From: Acidovorax sp.
GTDB lineage: Bacteria > Pseudomonadota > Gammaproteobacteria > Burkholderiales > Burkholderiaceae_C
Direction: 5' to 3'
Length of the DNA stretch: 64,000 bases
Assembly: GCF_027492855.1 (NCBI RefSeq)
Contig: NZ_JAPUDY010000027.1
Location: 1-64,000, forward strand
In this document: positions 24,338-33,073 of the stretch, piece by piece
Layout: the number at the start of each line of letters is the position of its first letter
How positions within the stretch are numbered: the first letter of the stretch is position 1
Notes under the pieces: generated by a model
Told to the model about the DNA's origin: nothing
Seen by the model: only the letters and a program-made list of their open reading frames with translations
Databases searched by the model: none
Program-made: the position numbers and the translations under genes

Positions 24338-26229
24338 TGAACAACAAAATCACCGGACTGGCTCCGCACATCCTGCTGTCGTCAAAACTCGTGGCGGCGG
24401 GCATCCTGTCAGCGGGCCTGGCGCTGCTGACCGTGGTGCTGGCGCTCACCGGGGTGGACTACTGGAGCACCCGCGCATCGATGCTGCAGGACAGCCGGGT
24501 CGAGGCCGCTATCGTTGCCGACAACGTCTCTGCCGCCGTCATGTTCCGCGACACGGCAACGACCAATGAGATGTTGAGCGCGCTGCGGTCCTCGTCCATG
24601 GTGCTGGCTGCGGGCGTTTACGACACCGACGGTGTGCTGTTTGCGCACTACGCACGCGACCCCGACCCCAGCTTCCCGACCACGCTGAACGCAACGGGCC
24701 TGGATGGCGCGCAGGAGCGCGCCGGGTGGCGTCTGCTGGAGATCGCACGCCCCATTGCGGACTCCGCCGCCCCCCTGGGCACGCTGTACATCCGCAAGTC
24801 GATGCGCGCGGTGTACACCCGCCTGGCTGTGCGCTTTGCCAGCGCCCTTTTGATCGCGGTGTGCGTGATGGCCATGGCCACCGCCCTGGTGCTGCGCAGC
24901 CGCGCAGCCGTGCGCGAGGCAGAGAACCGCCTGCACACCTTGGCCCACACCGACGCCGTCACCAGCACCGGCAACCGCCATGCCTTCAACGAGCGGCTTG
25001 CCGCCGAGCTGGAGCTGGCCCGCAGTGCCGGGCACCAGGTGGCCCTGGTCTATATCGATCTGGACAACTTCAAGACCCTCAACGACACCTTCGGGCACGC
25101 GGCCGGGGACAACCTCTTGCGCCAGGCCGCCAAGCGCCTGCAGTCCGTGGTGCGAAACACCGACTTCATCTCACGCCTGGGGGGTGATGAGTTTGCGCTG
25201 GTCCTGCGGCTCGACATGGACGACGCGGCGTTGGACAAATACACACAACGCATCGTCGGCGTGTTCCAGACGGCCTACACCGAAGTCGGCCAGCAAATGA
25301 ACATAACCTGCAGCGCGGGCGTGGCCACCTTTCCGCAAGACGCCTCGGACATGGACGCGCTGCTGAGCAACGCCGACACCGCCATGTACCGCGCCAAAGA
25401 GATGGGCAAGAACCGCTGCGTGCGTTTTGAAGCCTCCATGAACCAGGCCGTGGTGCGGCGCCAAGCCATTGAACACGCGCTGCGCAGCGAGCTGGAGCAA
25501 CAGGGCACGGGGCTCGCGCTGCACTACCAGCCCCTGTTTTCAGCGCGTGACCGCTCCCTGGTCGGCGCCGAGGCGCTGCTGCGGTGGACACACGCCGAGC
25601 TGGGCGCCGTGTCGCCGCTCGAGGCCGTGTCGGTGGCTGAAGACTGCGGCTTGATCGTGCCGCTCGGGTACTGGGTGCTGCGCACTGCGTGCCGCGACGC
25701 TTCGCGCTGGAACGCGCACGGCCCACTGCAGGTGGCCGTCAACATCTCGGCACGCCAGCTGGGAGACCCGCAGTTTCTGGAGCGCGTGATGGACATCCTG
25801 CGCGAGGAGGGCCTGCCTGCCCATTTGCTGGAGCTCGAACTGACCGAAACCGTGCTGATGGAAAACATGGAGGCTGGGGCCCACACGCTGCACCGCCTGA
25901 GCCAGCTGGGCATTCACCTGGCGATCGACGACTTCGGCACCGGCTACTCGTCGCTGGCCTACCTGCGCCAGCTCCCGATGCGGCGCCTGAAGATCGACCG
26001 CAGCTTCGTCAAAGACCTGCCCGGACAAGAGCACAGCCGCACCATCGTCACCGCCATCGTGGCACTGGCGCACGGCCTGGGGCTGGAGGTCACGGCCGAA
26101 GGGGTAGAGACGCAGCAGCAGGCCGACTACCTGGTGGAGCAAAACTGCGATGTGCTGCAGGGCTATGCGTTTGCGCGGCCCATGCCTGTCCAGCAGTTTC
26201 TGGCCTTGCAAACCGGCACCGCCGCGTAG
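24334..26229 (+). CDS. Membrane CHASE8-like/GGDEF/EAL c-di-GMP enzyme (YfiN-like)
   Basis: A 631-residue protein. One membrane helix lies at ~residues 15-40 and another at ~165-188, bounding a periplasmic CHASE8-like domain (DSRVEAAIVADNVSAAVMFRD). The GGDEF domain has an intact SRLGGDEFALVL with an RNTD inhibitory site five residues upstream. The EAL domain has AEALLRWTHAEL, the loop-6 signature DDFGTGYSSLAYL and ETVLMENM. Both synthesis and hydrolysis of c-di-GMP look chemically possible. The CHASE8 part and the upstream YfiR gene suggest control by YfiR in the periplasm. It ends the receptor-YfiR-cyclase operon. Confidence 0.88.
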   Translation: MMNNKITGLAPHILLSSKLVAAGILSAGLALLTVVLALTGVDYWSTRASMLQDSRVEAAIVADNVSAAVMFRDTATTNEMLSALRSSSMVLAAGVYDTDGVLFAHYARDPDPSFPTTLNATGLDGAQERAGWRLLEIARPIADSAAPLGTLYIRKSMRAVYTRLAVRFASALLIAVCVMAMATALVLRSRAAVREAENRLHTLAHTDAVTSTGNRHAFNERLAAELELARSAGHQVALVYIDLDNFKTLNDTFGHAAGDNLLRQAAKRLQSVVRNTDFISRLGGDEFALVLRLDMDDAALDKYTQRIVGVFQTAYTEVGQQMNITCSAGVATFPQDASDMDALLSNADTAMYRAKEMGKNRCVRFEASMNQAVVRRQAIEHALRSELEQQGTGLALHYQPLFSARDRSLVGAEALLRWTHAELGAVSPLEAVSVAEDCGLIVPLGYWVLRTACRDASRWNAHGPLQVAVNISARQLGDPQFLERVMDILREEGLPAHLLELELTETVLMENMEAGAHTLHRLSQLGIHLAIDDFGTGYSSLAYLRQLPMRRLKIDRSFVKDLPGQEHSRTIVTAIVALAHGLGLEVTAEGVETQQQADYLVEQNCDVLQGYAFARPMPVQQFLALQTGTAA

Positions 26230-26244
26230 AGCCAGGATGCCTGG

Positions 26245-27555
26245 CTAGAAAACCACCCGCCCCGGCGCACGCAGGGCCTGGGCCAAATCACGCGCCAGGT
26301 GCGGCATGTCTGCGGGCTGGCAAGCCCCCAGGCTCACGCGCACGGCCGACGCGCTGGCCAGGCGCAAGGGGGCACCAGCCTGCACGGCCCAGCCGCGCGA
26401 GGCCATGGACTGCACCACGGCAGCCTCGTCGGCCACGGGCAACCATAGGTGCAGGCCCTCGCCCGGTGCCACGTAGATCTGCTGTGCGGCCAGGGCTTGC
26501 ACCAGGCCCTGGCGCCGCGCCGCGTAGGCCCCAGCGGCTTGTGCAAGTGCCTTGCCTTCACGCATCTGCCGCCACAGGCTGGCCGCCAGCCCCTGCAGCA
26601 TGCGGCTGACCCAGCGCGGCCCCAGGGCCTGCTGCGCGCCCATGACCTGCACCAGCGCTGGCGTGCCCGTGGTCAGCGCCACCCGCAGGTCGGGCCCGAG
26701 GAACTTGCTCACCGACACCACGTGCAGCCACAGCGGGGGCAACGATGCGGCGGGCGCCAATGGCGCCGCACTGAGCGGCCCCCAGTGGTCGTCCAGCACC
26801 ACGAGCAAGTGAGGCAGCACACGCAGTTGTCGCTGCAACGCCTTCCAGCGCGCGGGGGTGATGGCCGCCCCCGTGGGGTTGTGGGCACGCGGCGTGAGCA
26901 CCAGGGCCGCGCAGCCCTTCAACACACCAGCTTCAGGCACACACAGGCCCTGGCTGTCCACTGGCAACGGCACCGGCTTGAGCCGCAGGCTGTGCAGCAG
27001 GGCCACCAGCGGCGGCCAGCACGGGTCTTCGACCGCCACGCGGTCACCCGGATGGGCGTGGGCGCGCAGCGCACGCTCCACGGCATCGAGCGTGCCAGAG
27101 AACACACCCACGTCTTCGCAGGGCAGGCCCTGGGCGGCGAACCACAACCGCGCCTCGGCCTGCAGCGCGGGCAAGTCAACCGGCGCCTCGTAGCAGGCTG
27201 GCGAGGCCAGCGCGGCCCAGGCCGCAGCACCGCCACGGAACTGGGGCAACAGCGATGCGTCCACATTGCCGCTGGCCAGGTCGCGCAGGCCTTCGGGCAC
27301 GGCATAGGCCTGGGCCATGCGCGCAGGCGGCTCGACCACGCGTGTGCCACGGCGTCCGTCCGTCACCACGCGGCCCGCATCGCGCAGGCGGGCATAGGCA
27401 GCAGCCACGGTGTTGGGGTTCACCGCCAGTTGCTGCGCCAGCACCCGCACGGCGGGCAGCACATCACCGGGCTGCAGGGTGCCGCTGCGCAGGGCGTCCT
27501 GGAGGCTGTCGGCGATTTCGGCCGCGGTGGTACCTTTTGCGTACAATGCATTCAT
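26245..27555 (-). CDS. MocR-type transcriptional regulator (GntR HTH + aminotransferase)
   Basis: A 436-residue protein. Residues ~8-75 form a GntR winged helix (LRSGTLQPGDVLPAVRVLAQ, NPNTVAAAYARLRDAGRV). The rest is a PLP aminotransferase domain with NPTGAAITPARW and the lysine in SVSKFLGPDLRVAL. MocR proteins sense PLP or amino-compound metabolites. The ATG at 27555 sits inside an 11-bp inverted repeat and has an in-frame stop four codons upstream and no SD, so this start is firm and the mRNA may be leaderless. The divergent amidotransferase and MOSC genes are probable targets. Confidence 0.87.
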   Translation of the reverse strand: MNALYAKGTTAAEIADSLQDALRSGTLQPGDVLPAVRVLAQQLAVNPNTVAAAYARLRDAGRVVTDGRRGTRVVEPPARMAQAYAVPEGLRDLASGNVDASLLPQFRGGAAAWAALASPACYEAPVDLPALQAEARLWFAAQGLPCEDVGVFSGTLDAVERALRAHAHPGDRVAVEDPCWPPLVALLHSLRLKPVPLPVDSQGLCVPEAGVLKGCAALVLTPRAHNPTGAAITPARWKALQRQLRVLPHLLVVLDDHWGPLSAAPLAPAASLPPLWLHVVSVSKFLGPDLRVALTTGTPALVQVMGAQQALGPRWVSRMLQGLAASLWRQMREGKALAQAAGAYAARRQGLVQALAAQQIYVAPGEGLHLWLPVADEAAVVQSMASRGWAVQAGAPLRLASASAVRVSLGACQPADMPHLARDLAQALRAPGRVVF

Positions 27556-27577
27556 ACATTCATTTTAATGTATGAAT
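27550..27577. promoter_or_regulatory. Perfect 11-bp inverted repeat between MocR and amidotransferase genes
   Basis: ATTCATACATT (27550-27560) and AATGTATGAAT (27567-27577) are perfect complements around CATTTT. The repeat covers the MocR start codon (27553-27555) and ends 6 bases before the amidotransferase ATG at 27583. It is AT-rich in a GC-rich setting and is probably the autoregulatory MocR operator controlling both genes; TATGAAT could also contribute to a -10 element. Confidence 0.65.
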
Positions 27578-27582
27578 ACAAA

Positions 27583-28311
27583 ATGATGAAAACCGCGCTC
27601 GCTCTACGCCATGTTCCGTTTGAAGACCTGGGGCTGCTGGGTCCCTTGCTGGAGCAGCGCGGCTACGCCGTGCGCACCCTCGACGCCGGGGTAGAGCCCC
27701 TATCAGGCGCTGCCGACCCAGAGCCCGACCTGCTGGTGGTGCTGGGCGGTCCCATCGGCGCCTATGACGAAGCCAGCTACCCCTTCCTCACCGAGACACT
27801 GGCCCTGGTACGCCAGCGGCTGGCACGCCAACAGCCGGTGCTGGGCATCTGCCTGGGCGCACAAATCATGGCGCGTGCACTGGGTGCGCCAGTGGCGCCC
27901 ATGGGGCACAAGGAGATTGGCTTTGCGCCCCTGACTCTCACCCCAGCAGGCCAGCGCTCGGTACTGGCGCCCTTGGCCCATGGTGCAGACGGCGTGCCGG
28001 TGCTGCACTGGCATGGCGACCAATTCGGCATTCCCCCTGGCACCGAGGCACTGGCCGCCACGGCCCTGTGCCCGCACCAGGCCTTTGCCGTGGGCGCCCA
28101 TGCGCTTGCTCTGCAGTTCCATCTGGAGGCGGACCTGTCGCGCATCGAGCAATGGCTTGTGGGCCATGCCTGCGAACTTGCGGCGGCGGGCGTGGACCTG
28201 CAGGCGCTGCGCCGTGGCGCGCTGACCCATGGCCCAGCGCTGACACTTGCAGCACAGGCGGTGTTCGGGGCCTGGCTGGATGGGCTCGATACGCACCCGC
28301 CAACGCCATGA
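27583..28311 (+). CDS. Class I glutamine amidotransferase (GMP synthase-like)
   Basis: A 242-residue stand-alone amidotransferase. The nucleophile is in PVLGICLGAQIMARALG, the catalytic histidine in ALQFHLEADLS, and LLVVLGGPIGAYDEASYPFL is the oxyanion-loop region. ATG 27583 or 27586 are both plausible; an ATG at 27568 lies inside the operator. Such proteins hydrolyse glutamine or gamma-glutamyl compounds for an unknown acceptor. It is divergent from a MocR regulator and overlaps the MOSC gene by 4 bp (ATGA), so the two are translated together. Confidence 0.85.
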   Translation: MMKTALALRHVPFEDLGLLGPLLEQRGYAVRTLDAGVEPLSGAADPEPDLLVVLGGPIGAYDEASYPFLTETLALVRQRLARQQPVLGICLGAQIMARALGAPVAPMGHKEIGFAPLTLTPAGQRSVLAPLAHGADGVPVLHWHGDQFGIPPGTEALAATALCPHQAFAVGAHALALQFHLEADLSRIEQWLVGHACELAAAGVDLQALRRGALTHGPALTLAAQAVFGAWLDGLDTHPPTP

Positions 28312-29006
28312 CGGAGCGCGTGCTCGGCCAAATCACCGCCGTGCTGCGCGGCAGCGCCGTGCCCCTCTGCAGCCGCCCTGGAAGCCGCAGCGCCATTGCC
28401 AAGGAGGCGGTTGCTGGCCCGGTGCGGGTGGATGCCAACGGAGTGCAAGGCGATGAGCAGGGCGACACACGCATCCACGGCGGCCCGGACAAGGCCGTGC
28501 ACCAGTACCCGTTAGACCACTACGCAGCCTGGCGCAACGAACTGGGGCCGCAACCCGTGCTGGCGCAGCCTGGGGCCTTTGGCGAGAACATTGCCAGCAC
28601 CGGCATGACGGAGGCCGACCTGTGCTGGGCCGACCGCGTGCGCATGGGCAGCGTGCTGCTGGAGGTGTCGCAAACACGCCAGCCCTGCTGGAAGCTCAAC
28701 GTCCGCTTTCAGCAGTTCGACATGGCGCTGCGCCTGCAAAACACGGGCCGCACCGGCTGGTACTACCGCGTGATCGAGCCCGGCCTGGTGCAGGCGGGCG
28801 ATGCCATCACGCTCGTGGCACGCCCCCATCCGGCCTGGCCGCTGGCGCGCGTGATCGAGGTGCTCTACCGCCGCACTCTGGACGCAGCGCTACTGCACGA
28901 ATTGGCCGCGCTGCCCCTGCCTCCCTCGTGGCGCAAGCTGGTGATGCGGCGGCTGGAGCAAGGGAGCGTCGAGGACTGGAGCGCACGCACCCAAGGTGGC
29001 GCGTGA
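28308..29006 (+). CDS. MOSC-domain protein (YiiM-like)
   Basis: A 232-residue protein coupled to the amidotransferase gene by ATGA. The MOSC core includes GVQGDEQGDTRIHGGPDKAV, PGAFGENIASTGMTEADLCW and the conserved cysteine in SQTRQPCWKLNVRF. The C-terminal YiiM 3-alpha segment follows (ARVIEVLYRRTLDAALL). MOSC proteins handle molybdenum cofactor-bound sulfur, and E. coli YiiM is a molybdoenzyme reducing hydroxylated compounds. Here it probably binds Moco and acts as a reductase. Transcription is likely controlled by the divergent MocR protein. Confidence 0.85.
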   Translation: MTERVLGQITAVLRGSAVPLCSRPGSRSAIAKEAVAGPVRVDANGVQGDEQGDTRIHGGPDKAVHQYPLDHYAAWRNELGPQPVLAQPGAFGENIASTGMTEADLCWADRVRMGSVLLEVSQTRQPCWKLNVRFQQFDMALRLQNTGRTGWYYRVIEPGLVQAGDAITLVARPHPAWPLARVIEVLYRRTLDAALLHELAALPLPPSWRKLVMRRLEQGSVEDWSARTQGGA

Positions 29007-29040
29007 CAGCCCGGCGGTGCCTGTGCTAGCATTTGCCACT

Positions 29041-29139
29041 ATGCAACGCAGCATGCTCCTATCCACCCTATCGCTAGGCCTAGTGCCTGGCCGGGGTCTG
29101 CCTGCGTTCGCCACCGTTGCCATTTTGCGCAACACCTGA
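29041..29139 (+). CDS. leuL: Leucine-rich leader peptide upstream of leuA
   Basis: A 32-residue ORF, MQRSMLLSTLSLGLVPGRGL continuing PAFATVAILRNT, ends at TGA 29137-29139. Seven codons encode leucine, and four of them are CTA, a rare codon in this GC-rich sequence; the cluster spans 29056-29082. This is the classic layout of a leucine attenuation leader. A GTGACA/TAGCAT promoter-like pair at 29004-29009 and 29028-29033 would start transcription close to the ATG, so the peptide may be translated from a leaderless mRNA. It sits 137 bp before leuA. Confidence 0.7.
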   Translation: MQRSMLLSTLSLGLVPGRGLPAFATVAILRNT

Positions 29140-29217
29140 TCTCCCCCTGACCCCGGCCCGCGAACCAGCCTTTGCGCACATGCAAAGGGCTGCAGGGGAT
29201 GTCACACGTTTTGTTTT
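29089..29217 (+). promoter_or_regulatory. Attenuator-like RNA region between leader peptide and leuA
   Basis: GGCCGGGGTC (29089-29098, just after the leucine codons) pairs perfectly with GACCCCGGCC (29149-29158). Downstream, AGCCTTTGC/GCAAAGGGCT (29167-29191, one bulged G) forms a hairpin, wrapped by CCCCTG/CAGGGG (29144-29149, 29193-29198). A T-rich stretch follows at 29209-29217. A ribosome stalled on the CTA codons would block the first helix, giving a leucine-dependent switch. The T-run starts 10 bases after the stem, so the terminator is plausible rather than certain. Confidence 0.55.
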
Positions 29218-29275
29218 CATTTCGTTTGACCCGCAGTGCCCCTGAGCACTGCACACCGTTCGTGGAGCCTCCATC

Positions 29276-30955
29276 ATGATTGCCAAGCCCGCCACCAAGT
29301 ACCAGCCCATCGCCCCGGTCGCCTTGCCCGACCGCCAGTGGCCCTCCCGCAGCATCACTCGCGCGCCCGTGTGGCTCTCCACCGACCTGCGCGACGGCAA
29401 CCAGGCGCTGTTCGAGCCGATGAACGGCGAGCGCAAGATGCGCCTCTTTCACGAGCTGGTGCGCATCGGCTTCAAGGAGATCGAGGTCGGCTTTCCGGCC
29501 GCGTCGCAGACCGACTTCGACTTTGTGCGCCGCCTCATCGACGAGAACCTGGTCCCCGACGACGTGACCCTCATGGTCATGACCCAGTCGCGCGAGGACC
29601 TCATTGCACGCACCGTCGAGGCCGTGCAGGGCGCGCCCCGCGCCATCGTGCACCTGTACAACGCCACGGCACCTGCGTGGCGCCGCATTGTGTTCGGGAT
29701 GAACGTGACGCAGGTGATACAGCTCATCGCACACCACGTGGGCTACCTCAAGCAGCTCACCGACGCGCAGCCAGGCACAGCATGGACTCTGCAGTACTCG
29801 CCCGAGACCTTCAGCGCCACCGAGCTCGATGTCTCGCTCAAAGCCTGCCAGACCGCGATTGCCACCTGGGGCGCAGGCCCTGGCCGCCCCATCATCATCA
29901 ACCTGCCCACCACGGTGGAGAACGCCACGCCCAACGTGTTCGCCGACCAGATCGAGTGGATGGACCGACGCCTTTCGCCGCGCGAGCACATCGTGTTGTC
30001 GGTGCACCCGCACAACGACCGAGGCACCGGTGTGGCTGCGGCAGAACTGGCAATGATGGCCGGTGCCGACCGCGTGGAAGGCTGCCTCTTTGGCAACGGC
30101 GAGCGCTGCGGCAACGTGGACATCGTGACCCTGGCGCTCAATATGTACACGCAGGGCGTGCACCCTGGTCTCGACTTTTCGGACATCACCTCCGTCGCAC
30201 GCATTGCCGAGGAATGCACTTCGCTGCCCGTGCACCCGCGCCACCCCTACGCGGGCGACCTGGTGTTCACCGCGTTCTCAGGCTCGCACCAGGACGCGAT
30301 CAAGAAAGGCTTTGCCGCGCAGGACCCGAACGCACTGTGGGAAGTGCCGTATTTGCCCATCGACCCGGCGGATCTCGGCCGCACCTATGACAGCGTGATT
30401 CGCGTGAACAGCCAGTCGGGCAAGGGCGGCATCGCCTTCCTTCTGGAGCGCGAACACGGCGTGGTGATGCCCCGGCGCATGCAGGTGGAGTTCAGCGCCG
30501 TGGTGCAGCGCCAGACCGACGCGAGCGAGGGCGAGATGAGCGGCGACGCGCTGTGGGCGCTGTTCCAGGCCACCTACCTGAACACGCCCGCGCAGGCCGC
30601 CATCGTCTGCCACGGCCACCGGCTCGATGAAGACGGGCAGGGGATCGAGCTGGATGTGACCATTGCCGGAACACGCCAGCACCTGCGCGGCCAGGGCAAC
30701 GGCCCCATCGCGGCCACGGTGGATGCGCTCGGCCTGCCGCTGCGCGTGGACCACTACGAAGAACGCGCCACCGGCACGGGGGCCAACGCCCAGGCGATGG
30801 CCATCGTGGAAGCCGCACTGGAGGGCGTGGCCGGATCGACCTTCGGCGCAGGCGCCCACCACAACATCGTGACGGCCTCGGTGCAGGCCATCGTGAGCGT
30901 GGCCAACCGGCTGGCCGGGCGGCGCCAGGCCACATCGATGGCAGAGGCGGTGTAG
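29276..30955 (+). CDS. leuA: 2-isopropylmalate synthase
   Basis: A 559-residue enzyme of the long LeuA form. It condenses acetyl-CoA with 2-oxoisovalerate, the first step of leucine synthesis, and is feedback-inhibited by leucine. An SD (GTGGAG) precedes ATG 29276. The active site includes [33 protein letters not shown] and [20 protein letters not shown]. The C-terminal allosteric/dimer domain occupies about residues 430-559. The upstream leader peptide points to transcriptional attenuation by leucine supply as well. No other leu genes are adjacent. Confidence 0.95.
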   Translation: MIAKPATKYQPIAPVALPDRQWPSRSITRAPVWLSTDLRDGNQALFEPMNGERKMRLFHELVRIGFKEIEVGFPAASQTDFDFVRRLIDENLVPDDVTLMVMTQSREDLIARTVEAVQGAPRAIVHLYNATAPAWRRIVFGMNVTQVIQLIAHHVGYLKQLTDAQPGTAWTLQYSPETFSATELDVSLKACQTAIATWGAGPGRPIIINLPTTVENATPNVFADQIEWMDRRLSPREHIVLSVHPHNDRGTGVAAAELAMMAGADRVEGCLFGNGERCGNVDIVTLALNMYTQGVHPGLDFSDITSVARIAEECTSLPVHPRHPYAGDLVFTAFSGSHQDAIKKGFAAQDPNALWEVPYLPIDPADLGRTYDSVIRVNSQSGKGGIAFLLEREHGVVMPRRMQVEFSAVVQRQTDASEGEMSGDALWALFQATYLNTPAQAAIVCHGHRLDEDGQGIELDVTIAGTRQHLRGQGNGPIAATVDALGLPLRVDHYEERATGTGANAQAMAIVEAALEGVAGSTFGAGAHHNIVTASVQAIVSVANRLAGRRQATSMAEAV

Positions 30956-30967
30956 CACCACCATTGG

Positions 30968-31020
30968 TATCAAAATGATAGCTGCTAGCGCTTATCTATC
31001 AAGCGCTAGCAGCAAATTTG
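30968..31020. repeat. Intergenic palindromic repeat, copy 4
   Basis: GATAGCTGCTAGCGCTTATC followed by TATCAAGCGCTAGCAGCAAATTTG. The arms GCTGCTAGCGCTT and AAGCGCTAGCAGC are perfectly complementary over 13 bp, the best-preserved copy in the window. It lies just after leuA and could act as a 3' hairpin. Confidence 0.8.
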
Positions 31021-31087
31021 ACCAATATCCCCAGGCATGGGTGGGCGACCGGGCGGGCACCGCCGTTCATCCGTTACCCTTTGGCCC

Positions 31088-31591
31088 ATGCATGCATCCC
31101 ACCGCCTGGCCTGTGCGGCCTGCGCAACCGCCCTGCTGCTCCTGCTGGGTGGCTGCAGCACCACCCCTTCGCCATCGTCTTCATCCCCTACCCGGTCCCC
31201 GGTGTACTCGCCTCTGTCGGACGAGCAGGCCCACGACATCGCCATCCACGCACTGGGCCTGGTGGGCACGCCTTACCGCTACGGGGGCAACACGCCCGAC
31301 ACGGGGTTTGATTGCAGCGGCCTGATTGGCTACGTGTACCGCAACCGCGTGGGCACGGCCCCGCCGCGCACGGTGGCCCAGCTCAGCGGCTGGGGCCAAC
31401 CGATTGCCGATGGTGACCTGCGCACAGGTGACCTCGTGGTGTTCGGCAGAGGCCGCGTGCCGTCACATGCGGGCATCTATGTGGGGGAAGGGCGCTTTGT
31501 GCACGCGCCTTCTACCGGTGGCACGGTGCGGCTCGATCATCTGCAGTCGCGCCACTGGGCGCGGCAGAACGCGTCGTTCCGGCGGCCGTGA
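31088..31591 (+). CDS. NlpC/P60-family lipoprotein, peptidoglycan endopeptidase
   Basis: A 167-residue protein beginning at ATG 31088. The lipoprotein signal ends LLLLGGC with the acylated cysteine at C23. The C40 peptidase domain has its nucleophile at C76 in GFDCSGLIGYVYRN, the histidine in SHAGIYVGEGRFVHAPS and the third polar residue after it. These enzymes cut D-Glu-DAP bonds in peptidoglycan stems, like Spr/MepS. It is monocistronic and converges on a histidine kinase gene. Confidence 0.9.
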   Translation: MHASHRLACAACATALLLLLGGCSTTPSPSSSSPTRSPVYSPLSDEQAHDIAIHALGLVGTPYRYGGNTPDTGFDCSGLIGYVYRNRVGTAPPRTVAQLSGWGQPIADGDLRTGDLVVFGRGRVPSHAGIYVGEGRFVHAPSTGGTVRLDHLQSRHWARQNASFRRP

Positions 31592-31605
31592 ACCGGCGCG
31601 CCGCG

Positions 31606-31625
31606 CGCGTGACGCGCGTCACGCG
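31606..31625. terminator. GC-rich hairpin between convergent NlpC/P60 and histidine kinase genes
   Basis: CGCGTGAC (31606-31613) and GTCACGCG (31618-31625) form a perfect 8-bp stem around GCGC. It overlaps the kinase stop codon. There is no T-run on either strand, so it is at best a weak bidirectional terminator. Confidence 0.35.
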
Positions 31626-33073
31626 GGCAACGACAGTGTGACCACCAGGCCCCCTTCAGGATGGTTGGCGGCCGACACATGGCCGCCGTGTGCCTGCACG
31701 ATGCTGCGTGCAATGTTGAGCCCCAGGCCCGAGCCTTCGCTGTAGGCCTGGCGCGCATGCTCCATGCGCACGTAGGGCTCGAACACCGTCTCCAGTGCGT
31801 CTTCGGGCAGGCCAGGGCCATGGTCGCGCACGCGGATGGTGACCCACTCTGCGTTTTGCTCCGCGCTCACATGCACCTTGCGGCCATAGCGCACGGCGTT
31901 ATCGAGCACGTTGGCCAGCGCCCGCTTGAGCGCCAGCGGCTTGGCGGTGACGCCAATATCGGGCACATCGAGCGTGATGGGCGTGCCGCTGGAGATGGCC
32001 GAGGAGGTCAGCCGCTCCACCAAGCGCACCAGGCGCACATGGCTGAGGTTTTCGTGGATGTCGGTGTCGCGCATGTTCTGCAGCGCCGCCTTGACCATCA
32101 TGTCCAGCTCGTCCAGCTCCTCGTGCAGCTCGGTGCGCACCAGTTCGTCGTCGAGCAGCTCGGTGGCCAGCTTCATGCGCATGATGGGTGTCTTGAGGTC
32201 GTGCGAGATGCCCCGGTAGAAATGCTCGCGCTCTTCCACCACCTGCTGCACACGCGCCTGCATGTCGTTGAAGGCCCGCGCAGTTTCGCGCAGCTCGCCG
32301 CTGCCCACCTCGGGCACGGGCTCGCTCATCAGGCCACTGCCAAAGGCCCGTGCAGCCTGGGCCAGGCGGCGCAGCGGCCGGGTCAGGCTGCGCATCAACG
32401 CCAGGCCCAGGGCCAGCACGGTGACCAGCGTCATGGCCTGGGCCAGCAGGCGGTCCCAGGTCCAGGTGCGGGCACTTTCCAGAAAATACGGGTCGGGCAT
32501 GGTGCTCACCAGCTGTAACCAGCCCCCAGGCTCAAACTCGACCTGAATCACCAGCAGTGGCGCGGGGCGCGGCAGCAGCAGGCTGGCGCCTTCGACCCAG
32601 CTCTCGGGCATCTGGCTGAGCAGCTTGCCGTCGTCGGTCACGGGCACTGTGTCGGCCTGGGCAAACACGGCGTGCGCTGCCATGCCCGGCAGGTCACCCT
32701 GCAGCGTGCGCACGACTTCGGCGGTGATGATGTCGGTGAGCTGCTCCGCAGGCAGGGGTGTGATGGGCACCATGCCACGGTTGAGGTTGACGAAGAACCG
32801 CGCCCCGCCCATGGCCCGCATTTGCTGCACCACCAGGGGCCGGTATTGCACGGGCAACGTGCTGTAAAACCGCACCGCGCTGGCGGCGCCGTGAGCGATC
32901 AGTTCAGCCGTTTGCCGCGCTTCGAGCCGCGAGCTGGCCTGCAACTGCGCCGACCAGATGCCCAGCGCCAACGTCTGGCTCAGCACCACCCCACACACCA
33001 TGATGAGCAGCAGCCGCGACGCCAGGCTGTCCGGCCACCAGCGCATCCACCTGTGCGGCCAGGCGTTGCTCAT
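31619..33073 (-). CDS. Two-component sensor histidine kinase of the sugar locus
   Basis: A 484-residue membrane kinase. Transmembrane helices at ~residues 18-42 and ~210-230 enclose a ~165-residue periplasmic domain. HAMP follows (LMRSLTRPLRRLAQAARAF), then the HisKA phospho-acceptor in FYRGISHDLKTPIMRMK. The ATPase domain has N box NVLDNAVRYG, DHGPGLPEDALETVFEPY and GSGLGLNIARS. Its start overlaps the response regulator gene by 4 bp. With the periplasmic binding protein gene upstream, it probably senses sugar occupancy and controls the divergent uptake genes, as the GtrS kinase does for glucose in Pseudomonas. Confidence 0.9.
   Translation of the reverse strand: MSNAWPHRWMRWWPDSLASRLLLIMVCGVVLSQTLALGIWSAQLQASSRLEARQTAELIAHGAASAVRFYSTLPVQYRPLVVQQMRAMGGARFFVNLNRGMVPITPLPAEQLTDIITAEVVRTLQGDLPGMAAHAVFAQADTVPVTDDGKLLSQMPESWVEGASLLLPRPAPLLVIQVEFEPGGWLQLVSTMPDPYFLESARTWTWDRLLAQAMTLVTVLALGLALMRSLTRPLRRLAQAARAFGSGLMSEPVPEVGSGELRETARAFNDMQARVQQVVEEREHFYRGISHDLKTPIMRMKLATELLDDELVRTELHEELDELDMMVKAALQNMRDTDIHENLSHVRLVRLVERLTSSAISSGTPITLDVPDIGVTAKPLALKRALANVLDNAVRYGRKVHVSAEQNAEWVTIRVRDHGPGLPEDALETVFEPYVRMEHARQAYSEGSGLGLNIARSIVQAHGGHVSAANHPEGGLVVTLSLPA

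Noticed and set aside
26449..27567. Long in-frame upstream extension of the amidotransferase gene (to 620 codons)
   Set aside because: It lies antisense to the MocR regulator and is a GC-rich shadow frame; the amidotransferase fold begins at 27583.
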